From NCBI RefSeq assembly GCF_965219885.1, contig NZ_CBDCOT010000009.1, positions 2,232,001-2,296,000 on the forward strand: a stretch of 64,000 bases of DNA, given 5' to 3'. The stretch's first letter is position 1, and each line of letters begins with the position of its first letter. The DNA is from Curvivirga sp965219885 (lineage in GTDB: Bacteria > Pseudomonadota > Alphaproteobacteria > UBA8366 > Aestuariispiraceae). Below are positions 16,793 to 24,419 of the stretch, one piece after another. Below the pieces are notes generated by a model. It was not told where the DNA came from. It ran no database searches and was given only the letters and a program-made list of their open reading frames with translations. The translations under genes were made by a program, and so were the position numbers.

Positions 16793-17248
16793 ATGAAAAT
16801 AAAAGAACTTTCTATTGGCGATTTAGCTGAACAAGCTGGTTGTACGGTACAATTGATCAGGCATTACGAAAAAATCGGATTGTTGACAAATACGAGACGT
16901 ACAAGCGGTAACCGTCGCATCTATACTGATGATCAGGCAATTCGTCTGATTTTCATTCGCCATAGCCGTGAATTGGGATTCAGTTTAGATGATATTAGGC
17001 AGCTACTTTCATTTTCCGATCAACCAACCCAACCGTGTGAACAGGTAAATACAATTGCAAAAGAACATCTTGTAAATGTGAGAGAGAAGATTTCACGATT
17101 GCGTTCAATTGAAAGAGAATTAAAGCGAATGGTTTCTGAATGCGAAGGTGGAAATGTAGAGGAATGTCGAATTATTGAAGTCTTGGCTGATCATTCCAAA
17201 TGTTTGAGCAAGAGGCATCCAGCAGATAAGTCGCAATCTCAATTGTAA
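16793..17248 (+). CDS. MerR-family metal-responsive regulator (ZntR/CadR-like)
   Basis: A 151-residue transcription activator with an N-terminal winged helix (SIGDLAEQAGCTVQLIRHYEKIGLL) and a long dimerisation helix. Metal-sensor cysteines are Cys82 at the start of the dimer helix and Cys117 and Cys125 in the C-terminal loop (SECEGGNVEECRI), with Cys137 further on. A Cys at the first position, where copper sensors have Ser, points to divalent metals (Zn, Cd, Pb, Co). The gene is divergent from the CDF exporter and probably activates it through the dyad in the shared intergenic region. It is less likely to be the regulator of the copper ATPase promoter at 4213. Confidence 0.88.
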   Translation: MKIKELSIGDLAEQAGCTVQLIRHYEKIGLLTNTRRTSGNRRIYTDDQAIRLIFIRHSRELGFSLDDIRQLLSFSDQPTQPCEQVNTIAKEHLVNVREKISRLRSIERELKRMVSECEGGNVEECRIIEVLADHSKCLSKRHPADKSQSQL

Positions 17249-17455
17249 GGAATAATTATACTCTTTGTTTAAAGATGTGTCTTCTAAAACAATTTATGTT
17301 AAATATGGACCCGTTTTAGCTATACAGTAATGAGAGAGATTAACGGTGCTTGGGTTACTTTGATATTTAATTGTTTTGTAATTCTTTTTACTCAGCCTAT
17401 AGGGTTTACTGCAGGTGATTTTTTGATCAAGATCTGTCAATTATCTGTGTGTTCA

Positions 17456-17469
17456 GGCCCCCGCAACCA
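17456..17469 (+). other. Initiator-tRNA 3'-end fragment, probable attachment-site scar
   Basis: The 14 bases GGCCCCCGCAACCA equal the last 14 bases of bacterial tRNA-fMet including CCA. The rest of a tRNA cannot be folded upstream. Integrases commonly recombine at tRNA 3' ends and leave such duplicates at island borders. A terminator follows 10 nt later, as it would after a genuine tRNA gene. Confidence 0.6.
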
Positions 17470-17478
17470 ATATGTAAG

Positions 17479-17506
17479 AAGGTCGTCCTATAGGGCGGCC
17501 TTTTTA
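17479..17506 (+). terminator. Rho-independent terminator after the tRNA fragment
   Basis: A 10-bp stem (17479-17488 with 17493-17502) closes a TATA loop and runs into a T stretch. No protein gene upstream needs it, which fits a former tRNA or rRNA terminator. Confidence 0.75.
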
Positions 17507-17845
17507 CATTTTAGATTACTGAGATTAGGATTTGAATTGACGAATAAAGTCAGGGCAAACGCAGGGATAAGGAGGGCGGTAGAACGCCGCTTCGCGATAG
17601 CGAATAGACCAAGTATAAGGTAGGGCTTTGTGCTGCGCGAGGCCAATTGTACAAGAATTTTCGCATGTCGTGCAGTCCATGGATACTGAAGCGATAACGG
17701 CTTAAAATGTTCCTAACTGGACATTATCATCATACGCAGTTCTTCCTCTTTTTTAATCTATAGACCTATGCGCGGTATTTTATTAAAATGTAGGTCCGTA
17801 AAAGGTAATCTATCCAACTAAGCCTTGGGAGAGAGTAGAGGAAAT

Positions 17846-18415
17846 TTGTCGATTGATGTGAACAATGTTGTTTGGGAAAGAACCTATGATATTCATCGGG
17901 TGAAGGATTTAAGCTTTCTTGAAACTTGCGATCCGGCAATTAGAGATTTCTACGGACTATGGGACAATGCACGAGATGAAGAAGGCATTGTCCTAAAATC
18001 AAGTTTTTTGCCTGAAGATATGGGGGCACTTCTTTCCAGCGTTTTTATCATTGATAGAGAGCCAGAAAATCGTGACTACCGCTACAAATTGGTTGGTAGT
18101 AACGAAATTCTGTTTAGGAAAAACAACCCAACAGGCAAGCTGGTCAAAGACGGTCATGTGGGCACCATATCAGATGCCTTAACTAACTATGATTATGTAT
18201 TTCGAGAAAAGTCCCACTTATTTATGTTGTGCAATATCTTTAAATCAGAGCAATATATGGTGACTGACGAGACTTTATTTTTGCCCGTTTCCAATGATGG
18301 TGACGTCATAGATTATTGCTATGGCCTCGGTGTGCAGAAACTGGGCGGCCAGAACAGCGAGGACACGAGTGTAAGCAAAAGGCTGATATTCGATACCAAT
18401 TTATACAATATGTGA
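17846..18415 (+). CDS. PAS_5-type PAS domain protein (second copy)
   Basis: A protein of about 189 residues with the same signatures as the PAS protein near 7 kb: DPAIRDFYGLWDNAR, a central YRYKLVGSNEILFRKNNPTGK segment and VTDETLFLPVSNDG. It shares the domain arrangement without any output domain. The start is uncertain: TTG 17846 has AGAGGA just upstream at short spacing; TTG 17825 and GTG 17858 are alternatives. The final 20 residues run into the degraded IS6 sequence and may not be native. The function is unknown. Confidence 0.65.
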   Translation: MSIDVNNVVWERTYDIHRVKDLSFLETCDPAIRDFYGLWDNARDEEGIVLKSSFLPEDMGALLSSVFIIDREPENRDYRYKLVGSNEILFRKNNPTGKLVKDGHVGTISDALTNYDYVFREKSHLFMLCNIFKSEQYMVTDETLFLPVSNDGDVIDYCYGLGVQKLGGQNSEDTSVSKRLIFDTNLYNM

Positions 18416-18420
18416 GTCTG

Positions 18421-18593
18421 ATACGTCTTAAGATATCTCCTGATTCGTTTCCGTTATCGCTTCGAAATGTTGAAGATCTGTTACATGAATATGGAATAGA
18501 TTTGGGCCAATGTTTGCACATCAGAACCGCCAAAGGCGTGTTCATAACACATTTCTGTTGTTCCGGTTCATCGCCTATGGGTTTAACTTAGTA
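18421..18593 (+). pseudogene. Degenerate IS6-family transposase fragment
   Basis: One frame reads ISPDSFPLSLRNVEDLLHEYGID (18433-18501), which resembles the conserved N-terminal part of IS6/IS26-family transposases. A different frame continues from 18504 with GPMFAHQNRQRRVHNTF, which resembles the following conserved segment. Between them about 13 residues are missing and the frame shifts. No catalytic DDE triad and no terminal inverted repeats are visible, so this is a relic only. Confidence 0.65.
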
Positions 18594-18892
18594 TAATTGA
18601 CATTCTGGTAACCTATTATTCAAGTTATAGCGGCATCACGAGGGTTGCCCCATATTCATGACCTTGAATTAGTGAAATTTTTTCCAACAAAGTAATCTTA
18701 ATGAAGTCAGGAGAAATCTTTGTGAAATACAATCATGATGAAGAAATAAAGGTTGAGAGTATTTGCCCTATAATGAATCTTTCAGAAACATATACTCGAC
18801 AGTTACTTTAGTATGAAGCTCTATCCATTCTCAATCCAACACCGCTTACGATACGTAAAGGATACATGGTTTGAATTAAGTGACAGAGAAGA
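18594..18892. other. Intergenic stretch after the IS6 relic
   Basis: About 300 nt with stop codons in all frames and no recognisable RNA gene or operator. It may contain further decayed insertion-sequence DNA and the promoter of the SDR gene. Confidence 0.4.
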
Positions 18893-19612
18893 ATGACGCA
18901 GAATATTGTAGTTTTTGGTGGTGGCGGTGCAATTGGGAATGCCCTTTCAGGTATGATTCGAAAACTATATTCGGATGCATTACTGCATATTGTATCGAGT
19001 AAGGAAATTGAGGATAAATTTCCTTTATCGGAATATTATCTTATTGATTATAAAGATGAAGAGGGATTGAAGACAATTTCACAAAAGATTGCATCTTTTG
19101 GTTCTATTGATCTTCTCATTGTTGCATCAGGTATCTTACATAGTTCAGACATTAAACCAGAAAAAAGCCTAAGGGATCTTGATGTTACCAATTTCCAGAG
19201 GGTGTTTTTTGCGAATAGTATTTTTCCTGCGATGATCGCAAAATACTTTGTGCCGCTTCTTTCCAGAGACGAACGCGCAGTTATCGCAATGCTATCTGCG
19301 CGGGTTGGCAGTATATCTGATAATCAACTAGGTGGATGGTATGCTTATCGAGCGTCAAAGGCTGCGCTTAATATGATTATTAAAACGACTGCAATTGAAG
19401 TTTCAAGAAATCGTAAACAGGCAATTGTTGTTGGCTTGCATCCTGGCACGGTTAAGAGTGAATTATCCAGACCATTTACCGCCAATATTGCTCATGACAA
19501 GTTATTTACACCAGACTACGCCGCCAAAAAATTATTGAATGTTATAGAGACGTTGAAAGTTGATGATAGCGGGAAATGCTTTGCTTGGGATGGGCAGGAG
19601 ATATTACCATGA
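18893..19612 (+). CDS. Short-chain dehydrogenase/reductase (C-factor-like)
   Basis: A 239-residue Rossmann-fold oxidoreductase. The N-terminal dinucleotide motif GGGGAIG (9-15), the central LIVASGILH segment and the catalytic YRASK with an upstream Ser identify the classical SDR family. The overall pattern (SARVGSISDN, GWYAYRASKAALNM, LHPGTVKSELSRPF) resembles the CsgA/C-factor subgroup. AGAGAAG precedes the ATG. Its stop overlaps the start of the DUF393 gene (ATGA), so they are co-transcribed. The substrate is unknown. Confidence 0.85.
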   Translation: MTQNIVVFGGGGAIGNALSGMIRKLYSDALLHIVSSKEIEDKFPLSEYYLIDYKDEEGLKTISQKIASFGSIDLLIVASGILHSSDIKPEKSLRDLDVTNFQRVFFANSIFPAMIAKYFVPLLSRDERAVIAMLSARVGSISDNQLGGWYAYRASKAALNMIIKTTAIEVSRNRKQAIVVGLHPGTVKSELSRPFTANIAHDKLFTPDYAAKKLLNVIETLKVDDSGKCFAWDGQEILP

Positions 19613-19956
19613 TCAAAATATTTTATGACGGTGGATGTGGTCTATGTTCCAAAGAGATAAAATATTATCAACGGATAGCCCCAGAAGATAGATTTGAGTG
19701 GTATAATATTTCAGAAAGTCAGAATGAATTATCTGAGTTCAATATATCTGAGATTGATGCGTTGAAGCAACTGCATGTGATTGATGACGAGGGCATCTTA
19801 TATGTTGGAGTAGATGCATTTCTAGTGATATGGAGACATCTAAAATACTGGAAAACTCTGGCACTTATTACTTCTCTTTGGCCGGTGAAGATTATCTTGA
19901 AGATATTATATGGAAAGTTTGCAGCATCACGTTTTGTTAAGCTCTATGGCGCCTAA
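19609..19956 (+). CDS. DUF393 (DCC1-like) thiol-disulfide oxidoreductase family protein
   Basis: A 115-residue protein beginning MIKIFYDGGCGLCSKEI, the defining FYDGxCxLC motif of the DUF393/DCC family with a thioredoxin-like fold and CxxC centre. The later VDAFLVIWRHL and RFVKLYG elements also fit. The start at 19609 overlaps the SDR stop codon. The family's biochemical role is not settled. Confidence 0.88.
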   Translation: MIKIFYDGGCGLCSKEIKYYQRIAPEDRFEWYNISESQNELSEFNISEIDALKQLHVIDDEGILYVGVDAFLVIWRHLKYWKTLALITSLWPVKIILKILYGKFAASRFVKLYGA

Positions 19957-20083
19957 GAAAAAATTAGCAGTTCAACTCATATAGACCATAGGTTAGTCAT
20001 ATTTATATTTCTAGTGAGGGTTCCTCGAATATTCTTTGGGAAAGAGTTCGAGAGAGTTCAGGGAATCGGATTAGTCACCAAAC

Positions 20084-20094
20084 GTTTACCCTTT
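20084..20094 (+). promoter_or_regulatory. Possible response-regulator site upstream of the two-component genes
   Basis: GTTTACCCTTT matches 10 of 11 bases of the centre of the tandem repeat upstream of the MipA gene (GGTTACCCTTT). It lies about 105 nt before the response-regulator start and may mediate autoregulation. Confidence 0.35.
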
Positions 20095-20197
20095 CTTCAT
20101 CTATATATTTCTATATTTACAAGCTATAAAATGATGAGATGTGCTTTAGTTTTGGCACCTCTGAAAACAATAGCGATGCTATGTTTAGGATTTAGGG

Positions 20198-20893
20198 ATG
20201 AAAACATCTGCAAGTATTATGGTGCTGCTGATCGAAGACGATATGGATATTGCAGCCACGGTAAATGATTTTCTGGAACTTGAAGGTATAGAATGTGACC
20301 ATGCCTACGATGGTGAGAGTGGTTTAGATCTGGCCAAAACAGGGAACTACGATGTGATCTTGCTTGATCTTATGTTACCTTTTCGGGATGGCGTTAGTAT
20401 TTGTGAAGAATTACGTAACGAAGGGGTAGATACACCTGTTTTGATGTTAACTGCACGTGATACATTAGATGACAAGCTTGAAGGATTTCAAGCTGGCGCG
20501 GACGATTATCTGGTAAAGCCATATGCGTTGGAAGAGCTTTTAATGCGCACCCGTGTATTGTCACGTCGACGAAGTGGTGAAATCAAAAGGTTTAGTATTG
20601 AAAATCTGGAAATCGATTTTGAGGCACGTTCTGTAAAACGTGAAAATCAGGAGATCAAGATATCACCGACAGGTTGGTTGATTCTGGAAGTGTTATCGAG
20701 AAACAGTCCTAAAGTTGTTTCGCGCGCGCGACTTGAAATGGCTTTATGGAAAGGAGAGCCACCTGACAGTAATGCGCTTAAAACGCATCTTTATAAATTG
20801 CGCAAACGTATTGATAGGCCGTTTGAAACGGATCTTATCCATACCGTTGCTGGGCAGGGTATAGCCTTAAGGGAAGAAGAAAATGGCGTCTAA
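20198..20893 (+). CDS. OmpR-family response regulator
   Basis: A 231-residue two-component response regulator. The receiver domain shows acidic residues near 14-16, the phospho-acceptor Asp57 (VILLDLMLP), Thr at LTARD and Lys107 (YLVKPY). The C-terminal winged helix (about 130-225) has the OmpR/PhoB pattern ending in THLYKLRKRID and HTVAGQGIAL. It overlaps the sensor kinase gene by 11 nt. It probably regulates the MipA-like porin and itself through TTTGGTTAC-type repeats. Confidence 0.93.
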   Translation: MKTSASIMVLLIEDDMDIAATVNDFLELEGIECDHAYDGESGLDLAKTGNYDVILLDLMLPFRDGVSICEELRNEGVDTPVLMLTARDTLDDKLEGFQAGADDYLVKPYALEELLMRTRVLSRRRSGEIKRFSIENLEIDFEARSVKRENQEIKISPTGWLILEVLSRNSPKVVSRARLEMALWKGEPPDSNALKTHLYKLRKRIDRPFETDLIHTVAGQGIALREEENGV

Positions 20894-22184
20894 AACTAAG
20901 ACTTTCTCTGCCGTTATTCGAAAATACATATTACTGTGTTTTGGAGGTACATTGTTACTTTATACAGTAATTTTGAATTTTTATTTATTCCACGGTTCTA
21001 TAATTACGGCGTCTTTTGCTTTGGACGCCTATGCGCGTCACTATGAGAATGCATTAGAGAAAGACGAAAACACGCCACTTCCTAATGCATTTAATATAAC
21101 AGCTTATGATGATTATAAAAAACTACCAGCAGTAATTATTGCGAATGTGCCGAAAGAAGAATTAGAAATTGGTGATTTATATGGCTTGGATTTGGACGAA
21201 GAATACGATGATGAAAAGCGATTAGATTTACTTTATCTAATTTTGCCTTATGAACTTAAGAATGGCAGCATCATATATATGGTGCAAAATTTTAACGAAG
21301 AAGATGATGGAAGTGCATTTCTGGAAGAGTGGGATCTTCTATCATTTATAACAATTCCAATAGGTGTTGTTTTTCTAATAATTCTTCTAATAGTTGTTTT
21401 TATGCTGGGGCGTCGTTTAGCGAAACCGTCACAAGAGCTTGCAAAATGGGCTGAAAATTTAAATACAGATAACCTAGCTCAACCTATTCCAAATTTTAAG
21501 TTCAAAGAACTCAACAATGTTGCCAAGGAACTTCATAGTGCGTTAAGTAGAAATGAAGAATTCGTTGTTAGAGAAAGAGAATTCTTGCGACAGGCAAGTC
21601 ATGAATTACGCACACCCGTTACGGTAATCAGAGGTAATATTGAATTACTTTCAAAACATGATTTGTCAGAGCCCCAACACCGGGTGGTCAATCGTATTAC
21701 ACGTGCATCCAAAAATATGAGGCAGTTAATTGAAACACTATTATGGCTGGGACGTGAAGTAAGCCCTGATATGTCTCAAGAAGAAGTGAATTACCCTGAA
21801 CTTTTAAACGATGTTTTAGAAGAGCTGACTTATTTCACTGAAATGCAAAATGTGGAATGTAAGATAACGGTTGAAAACACGGATATTATCTCTGTGTCAA
21901 AAACACCTTTATATATTGTGATTTCAAATCTTTTAAGAAATGCCTTTCAACATACGCCTAAAGGGCATGTCGATATTCAACTGGTTGATAATGTCTTTAT
22001 CGTAGAAAATCATCTGGATGTGAAGGCTGGACAGCTTAAAAAAGAACTTGGGCAGGGCGTTGGTGTTAATCTTGTAAAACGTATATGTACACGTTGTGGA
22101 TGGAGTTGCGAGATGGTGCCTCTGGAAGATGGCGGTATGCGTGCAATATTTACTTTAAGCGAAGAAAAAGAAAATAAAGTCTGA
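20883..22184 (+). CDS. Two-component sensor histidine kinase
   Basis: A 433-residue membrane kinase. Two membrane segments (about 13-35 and 155-178) flank an acidic periplasmic domain rich in Asp and Glu, followed by a HAMP-like linker, the phospho-acceptor box RQASHELRTPVTVIRG (near residue 240) and a HATPase domain with NAFQHTP (N box) and GQGVGVNLVKRIC. The D-box position reads VENHLD rather than a DxGxG motif, so the ATP lid is short, as in some kinase subfamilies. The acidic periplasmic domain suggests sensing of a cation or cationic peptide; this is inference. Confidence 0.9.
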   Translation: MASKTKTFSAVIRKYILLCFGGTLLLYTVILNFYLFHGSIITASFALDAYARHYENALEKDENTPLPNAFNITAYDDYKKLPAVIIANVPKEELEIGDLYGLDLDEEYDDEKRLDLLYLILPYELKNGSIIYMVQNFNEEDDGSAFLEEWDLLSFITIPIGVVFLIILLIVVFMLGRRLAKPSQELAKWAENLNTDNLAQPIPNFKFKELNNVAKELHSALSRNEEFVVREREFLRQASHELRTPVTVIRGNIELLSKHDLSEPQHRVVNRITRASKNMRQLIETLLWLGREVSPDMSQEEVNYPELLNDVLEELTYFTEMQNVECKITVENTDIISVSKTPLYIVISNLLRNAFQHTPKGHVDIQLVDNVFIVENHLDVKAGQLKKELGQGVGVNLVKRICTRCGWSCEMVPLEDGGMRAIFTLSEEKENKV

Positions 22185-22204
22185 TTTGGTTACCCTTTGG
22201 TTAC
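22185..22204 (+). promoter_or_regulatory. Tandem TTTGGTTAC repeat, probable response-regulator operator
   Basis: TTTGGTTAC occurs at 22185-22193 and again at 22196-22204, an 11-bp period. Tandem direct repeats one helical turn apart are the usual binding pattern of OmpR-family regulators. The site starts right after the kinase stop codon and ends 50 nt before the MipA start. Confidence 0.6.
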
Positions 22205-22254
22205 TAGCGATGTCGATAAATTCATCGCGTCACTAGTAAATTTAAAGGTTTCCA

Positions 22255-23067
22255 ATGTTTAACAAATTCTTTTTACCTGCCACCGTATTAGCAGGTGCAG
22301 TTACCACTTCACCCATGGTTATGGCAAATGATTCCCGCAATGGGGCGCCTTCTGAACCTGAACGTTTATATGAGAATTGGGAGTTCGCGATTGGTGCAGG
22401 TGTTATGTATGCACCGGATTATATAGGGTCGGATGATTATGATGCTGGATTTATGCCTCATCTGGAAATCGTCTGGAATGATCGTGTTTCACTGTCTATG
22501 GATGGTTTGTTAGTCGATGCCTATAAAACAGATAATCTAACTCTTGGATTGGGTGTTGGACTTACAGAAGGGCGAGATGAATCTGATAATGAAGCCTTAC
22601 GTGGATTAGGTGATATTGATATGAGCGCTGCCGCAGTGCTTTATGGTAGCTATCAATGGGAAATGCTAGAATTCGGTGCACGTTTTGAGCAAGATCTTGG
22701 CGATGGTCATGAAGGTGCATTGGTAGGACTGGAAGCAAACTTTATGGTGCCTGTAGTTGAAGATAAATTGATGTTTATGGTTGGCCCGGATGCCACATGG
22801 GCATCGGAAGATTACATGCAATCCTTCTTTGGTATTTCATCTACACAAGCTGCAAATAGTGCCTATTCCCAATATGATATTGATTCCGGTTTCAGGGATG
22901 TCGGTTTACATGCCATGGCAGAATATCGCATTACTGATTCCACATCATTAAATGTGATTTCGCAATATACACGTATTATTGGGGATGCAGCCGATAGCCC
23001 AATTGTAAAAGATAAGGGATCCGAAAATCAATTCTTCACAGGGATGATGTTAAAATACGAATTTTAA
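22255..23067 (+). CDS. MipA/OmpV family outer-membrane protein
   Basis: A 270-residue outer-membrane barrel with a signal peptide (cleaved near VMA-NDS). The opening WEFAIGAGVMYAPDYIGSDDY, the internal SLSMDGLLVDAYKTDNLTLGLGVGL and the C-terminal GMMLKYEF fit the MipA/OmpV family (MltA-interacting scaffold or porin). It directly follows the two-component genes, an arrangement suggesting it is the regulon target. A strong terminator follows. Confidence 0.9.
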   Translation: MFNKFFLPATVLAGAVTTSPMVMANDSRNGAPSEPERLYENWEFAIGAGVMYAPDYIGSDDYDAGFMPHLEIVWNDRVSLSMDGLLVDAYKTDNLTLGLGVGLTEGRDESDNEALRGLGDIDMSAAAVLYGSYQWEMLEFGARFEQDLGDGHEGALVGLEANFMVPVVEDKLMFMVGPDATWASEDYMQSFFGISSTQAANSAYSQYDIDSGFRDVGLHAMAEYRITDSTSLNVISQYTRIIGDAADSPIVKDKGSENQFFTGMMLKYEF

Positions 23068-23093
23068 ATTAAATCGGTTACGAAGAATTAATT

Positions 23094-23124
23094 GAGCCTC
23101 ACAAATAACTTGTGAGGCTCTTTT
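23094..23124 (+). terminator. Rho-independent terminator after mipA
   Basis: A perfect 11-bp stem (23094-23104 with 23110-23120) with a 5-nt loop is followed by TTTT. Confidence 0.88.
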
Positions 23125-23136
23125 ACATCCAAAATA

Positions 23137-23859
23137 CTAGCCGCGTGGGAGTTTAGGTTTTTGAGGAACACTTTTTGATATTTGAGTGCCGATAAAACTG
23201 TTTTGTTGATGAGCGAAGATAGCGAGTAGTTCGTGATAGTTGTCAGGGACTGCTTCTTGAACAGATTGGTTCTTCATTAAATCCTGCTGCCATTCGTATA
23301 TAAGCGTATCTTGGTCAAGAAAAGCGTATCCTGTTGCATCGTTGAAGACGTTCAGATATCGGAAGATTGTACTAAAGATGACATCAATCATATAGAGTGC
23401 CGATTTCTGGCGTATAAGATATTCTGGGCATTCCTTCCCAATTAAAGTTAGTAAATTTCTAATCTTTTGCGCAGAGATTTCAAAGGAAGACTTTGATTGA
23501 TCATGATATATAATATGAGCAATTATAGTTAAGATTTTGCTTCCGATTTCCGACCAACTGCGATGTATAGCACGGTCGATTGTGGAGGCAGGATGTAATG
23601 TGTTTTTTGTCAAATCGTTTAGAAACTCTAAAATCACCTTAGATTCAAAAAGTATAATCTCATCGTTGATGACGAGAACAGGCACTTGTTGCAATGGTGA
23701 AAGTTTCAGGAACCAGTCAGGTTTTTCTGACAAAATAATATCGGTTCTTTCATAGGGGATTTGTAGTTCTTTTAGGATAATAACAACTTGCTGAACATAA
23801 GGACATAACCGATGTCCAATGATATGAAAGTCGTGATTGTTTGGATTTATCATGATCAC
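23137..23859 (-). CDS. Glutathione S-transferase family protein
   Basis: A 240-residue GST-like protein. The N-terminal thioredoxin fold contains HRLCPYVQQVVIILKE (a possible Cys active site), the cis-proline QQVPVLV and the FESKVILEFL substrate-binding motif. A helical C-terminal domain follows. The GTG start at 23859 is chosen because AAGGA lies 5 nt upstream; an ATG two codons later is possible. The substrate is unknown. Confidence 0.82.
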   Translation of the reverse strand: MIMINPNNHDFHIIGHRLCPYVQQVVIILKELQIPYERTDIILSEKPDWFLKLSPLQQVPVLVINDEIILFESKVILEFLNDLTKNTLHPASTIDRAIHRSWSEIGSKILTIIAHIIYHDQSKSSFEISAQKIRNLLTLIGKECPEYLIRQKSALYMIDVIFSTIFRYLNVFNDATGYAFLDQDTLIYEWQQDLMKNQSVQEAVPDNYHELLAIFAHQQNSFIGTQISKSVPQKPKLPRG

Positions 23860-23911
23860 GCTATTCCTTATCCCCTTTCATAACGTGGTCAAGAAAGGGG
23901 GGTATAGTAGA

Positions 23912-24286
23912 TTAAGGTAAGTAATGGACGTTTAACTTATTGCCATCCAAGTCGCGAAAATATGCAGCGTAAAAGCCGGTGTCGCCTCTCGGCCCGGGTT
24001 TACCTTCATCTTTTGCGCCGAGTTCTATAGCCTTTTGATAAACTGTGTCTACAAGGGCAGGGTTCGATGCCGATAAGGCGATCATAACGCCGTTGCCGAT
24101 CGAAGCTGGTTTTCCATCCACAGGTAAGTGAACTGAAAAACCAGGTGAAGTCGTGTTCATATCACTCCACACTATAAAGTCGTCCATCTCCATCATACGT
24201 TTACCATCTAACAGTTTTAATAATTCATCGTAAAATAAAGCCGCGCGGGACAGGTCATTTGTCCCTAATGATGTATATCCAATCAT
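23912..24286 (-). CDS. VOC (glyoxalase/bleomycin-resistance) superfamily protein
   Basis: A 124-residue single VOC domain: an IGYTSLGTNDLSRAALFYDELL opening strand-helix, and a C-terminal TGFYAAYFRDLDGNKLNVHYL with the usual DPDGN-like turn and a closing His. The family includes glyoxalase I, dioxygenases and resistance proteins; no specific activity can be assigned. It is divergent from the LysR gene, which may control it. Confidence 0.85.
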   Translation of the reverse strand: MIGYTSLGTNDLSRAALFYDELLKLLDGKRMMEMDDFIVWSDMNTTSPGFSVHLPVDGKPASIGNGVMIALSASNPALVDTVYQKAIELGAKDEGKPGPRGDTGFYAAYFRDLDGNKLNVHYLP

Positions 24287-24350
24287 TATAAACCTCTTAA
24301 TTTATGTTCCTTATGTTAAGGAAGCGTTTTTGAATGTAAGAAAGTTACTA

Positions 24351-24406
24351 ATTTGCAAAAATGAAATAAATATGTGATTTTGAAAATTATATTTGCAAAA
24401 ATGAAA
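24351..24406 (+). repeat. 16-bp direct repeat in the VOC/LysR intergenic region
   Basis: ATTTGCAAAAATGAAA occurs at 24351-24366 and 24391-24406, exactly 40 nt apart (about four helical turns). It lies between the divergent VOC and LysR genes and is a candidate operator. Confidence 0.5.
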
Positions 24407-24419
24407 ATGAGATCTTGAT

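Larger units (their letters stand above)
17249..17845. other. Gene-free interval holding an att-like scar and a terminator
   Basis: No convincing gene is present in this interval. The left part is AT-rich. At 17456-17469 lies a tRNA-fMet 3'-end fragment, followed by a strong terminator. The stretch 17520-17720 looks more GC-rich and contains small inverted repeats (GGCGGTAGAACGCCGC near 17573, TTCGCGATAGCGAA near 17590). This fits the 3' flank of a tRNA or rRNA operon, but I cannot prove it. Confidence 0.5.

Noticed and set aside
17435..17469. A complete tRNA ending at 17469
   Set aside because: The last 14 bases match tRNA-fMet, but no T-arm, anticodon arm or acceptor 5' strand can be paired upstream.
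17330..17623. 97-codon open frame in the gap after the MerR gene
   Set aside because: It runs straight through the tRNA-like fragment and the terminator, lacks a ribosome site and resembles no family.
18316..18591. 91-codon frame overlapping the end of the second PAS gene
   Set aside because: Its first third is a shadow of the PAS gene and the rest is the decayed IS6 transposase, not a functional gene.
20014..20268. 84-codon frame overlapping the response-regulator start
   Set aside because: No ribosome site, no family resemblance, and it overlaps a well-supported gene.
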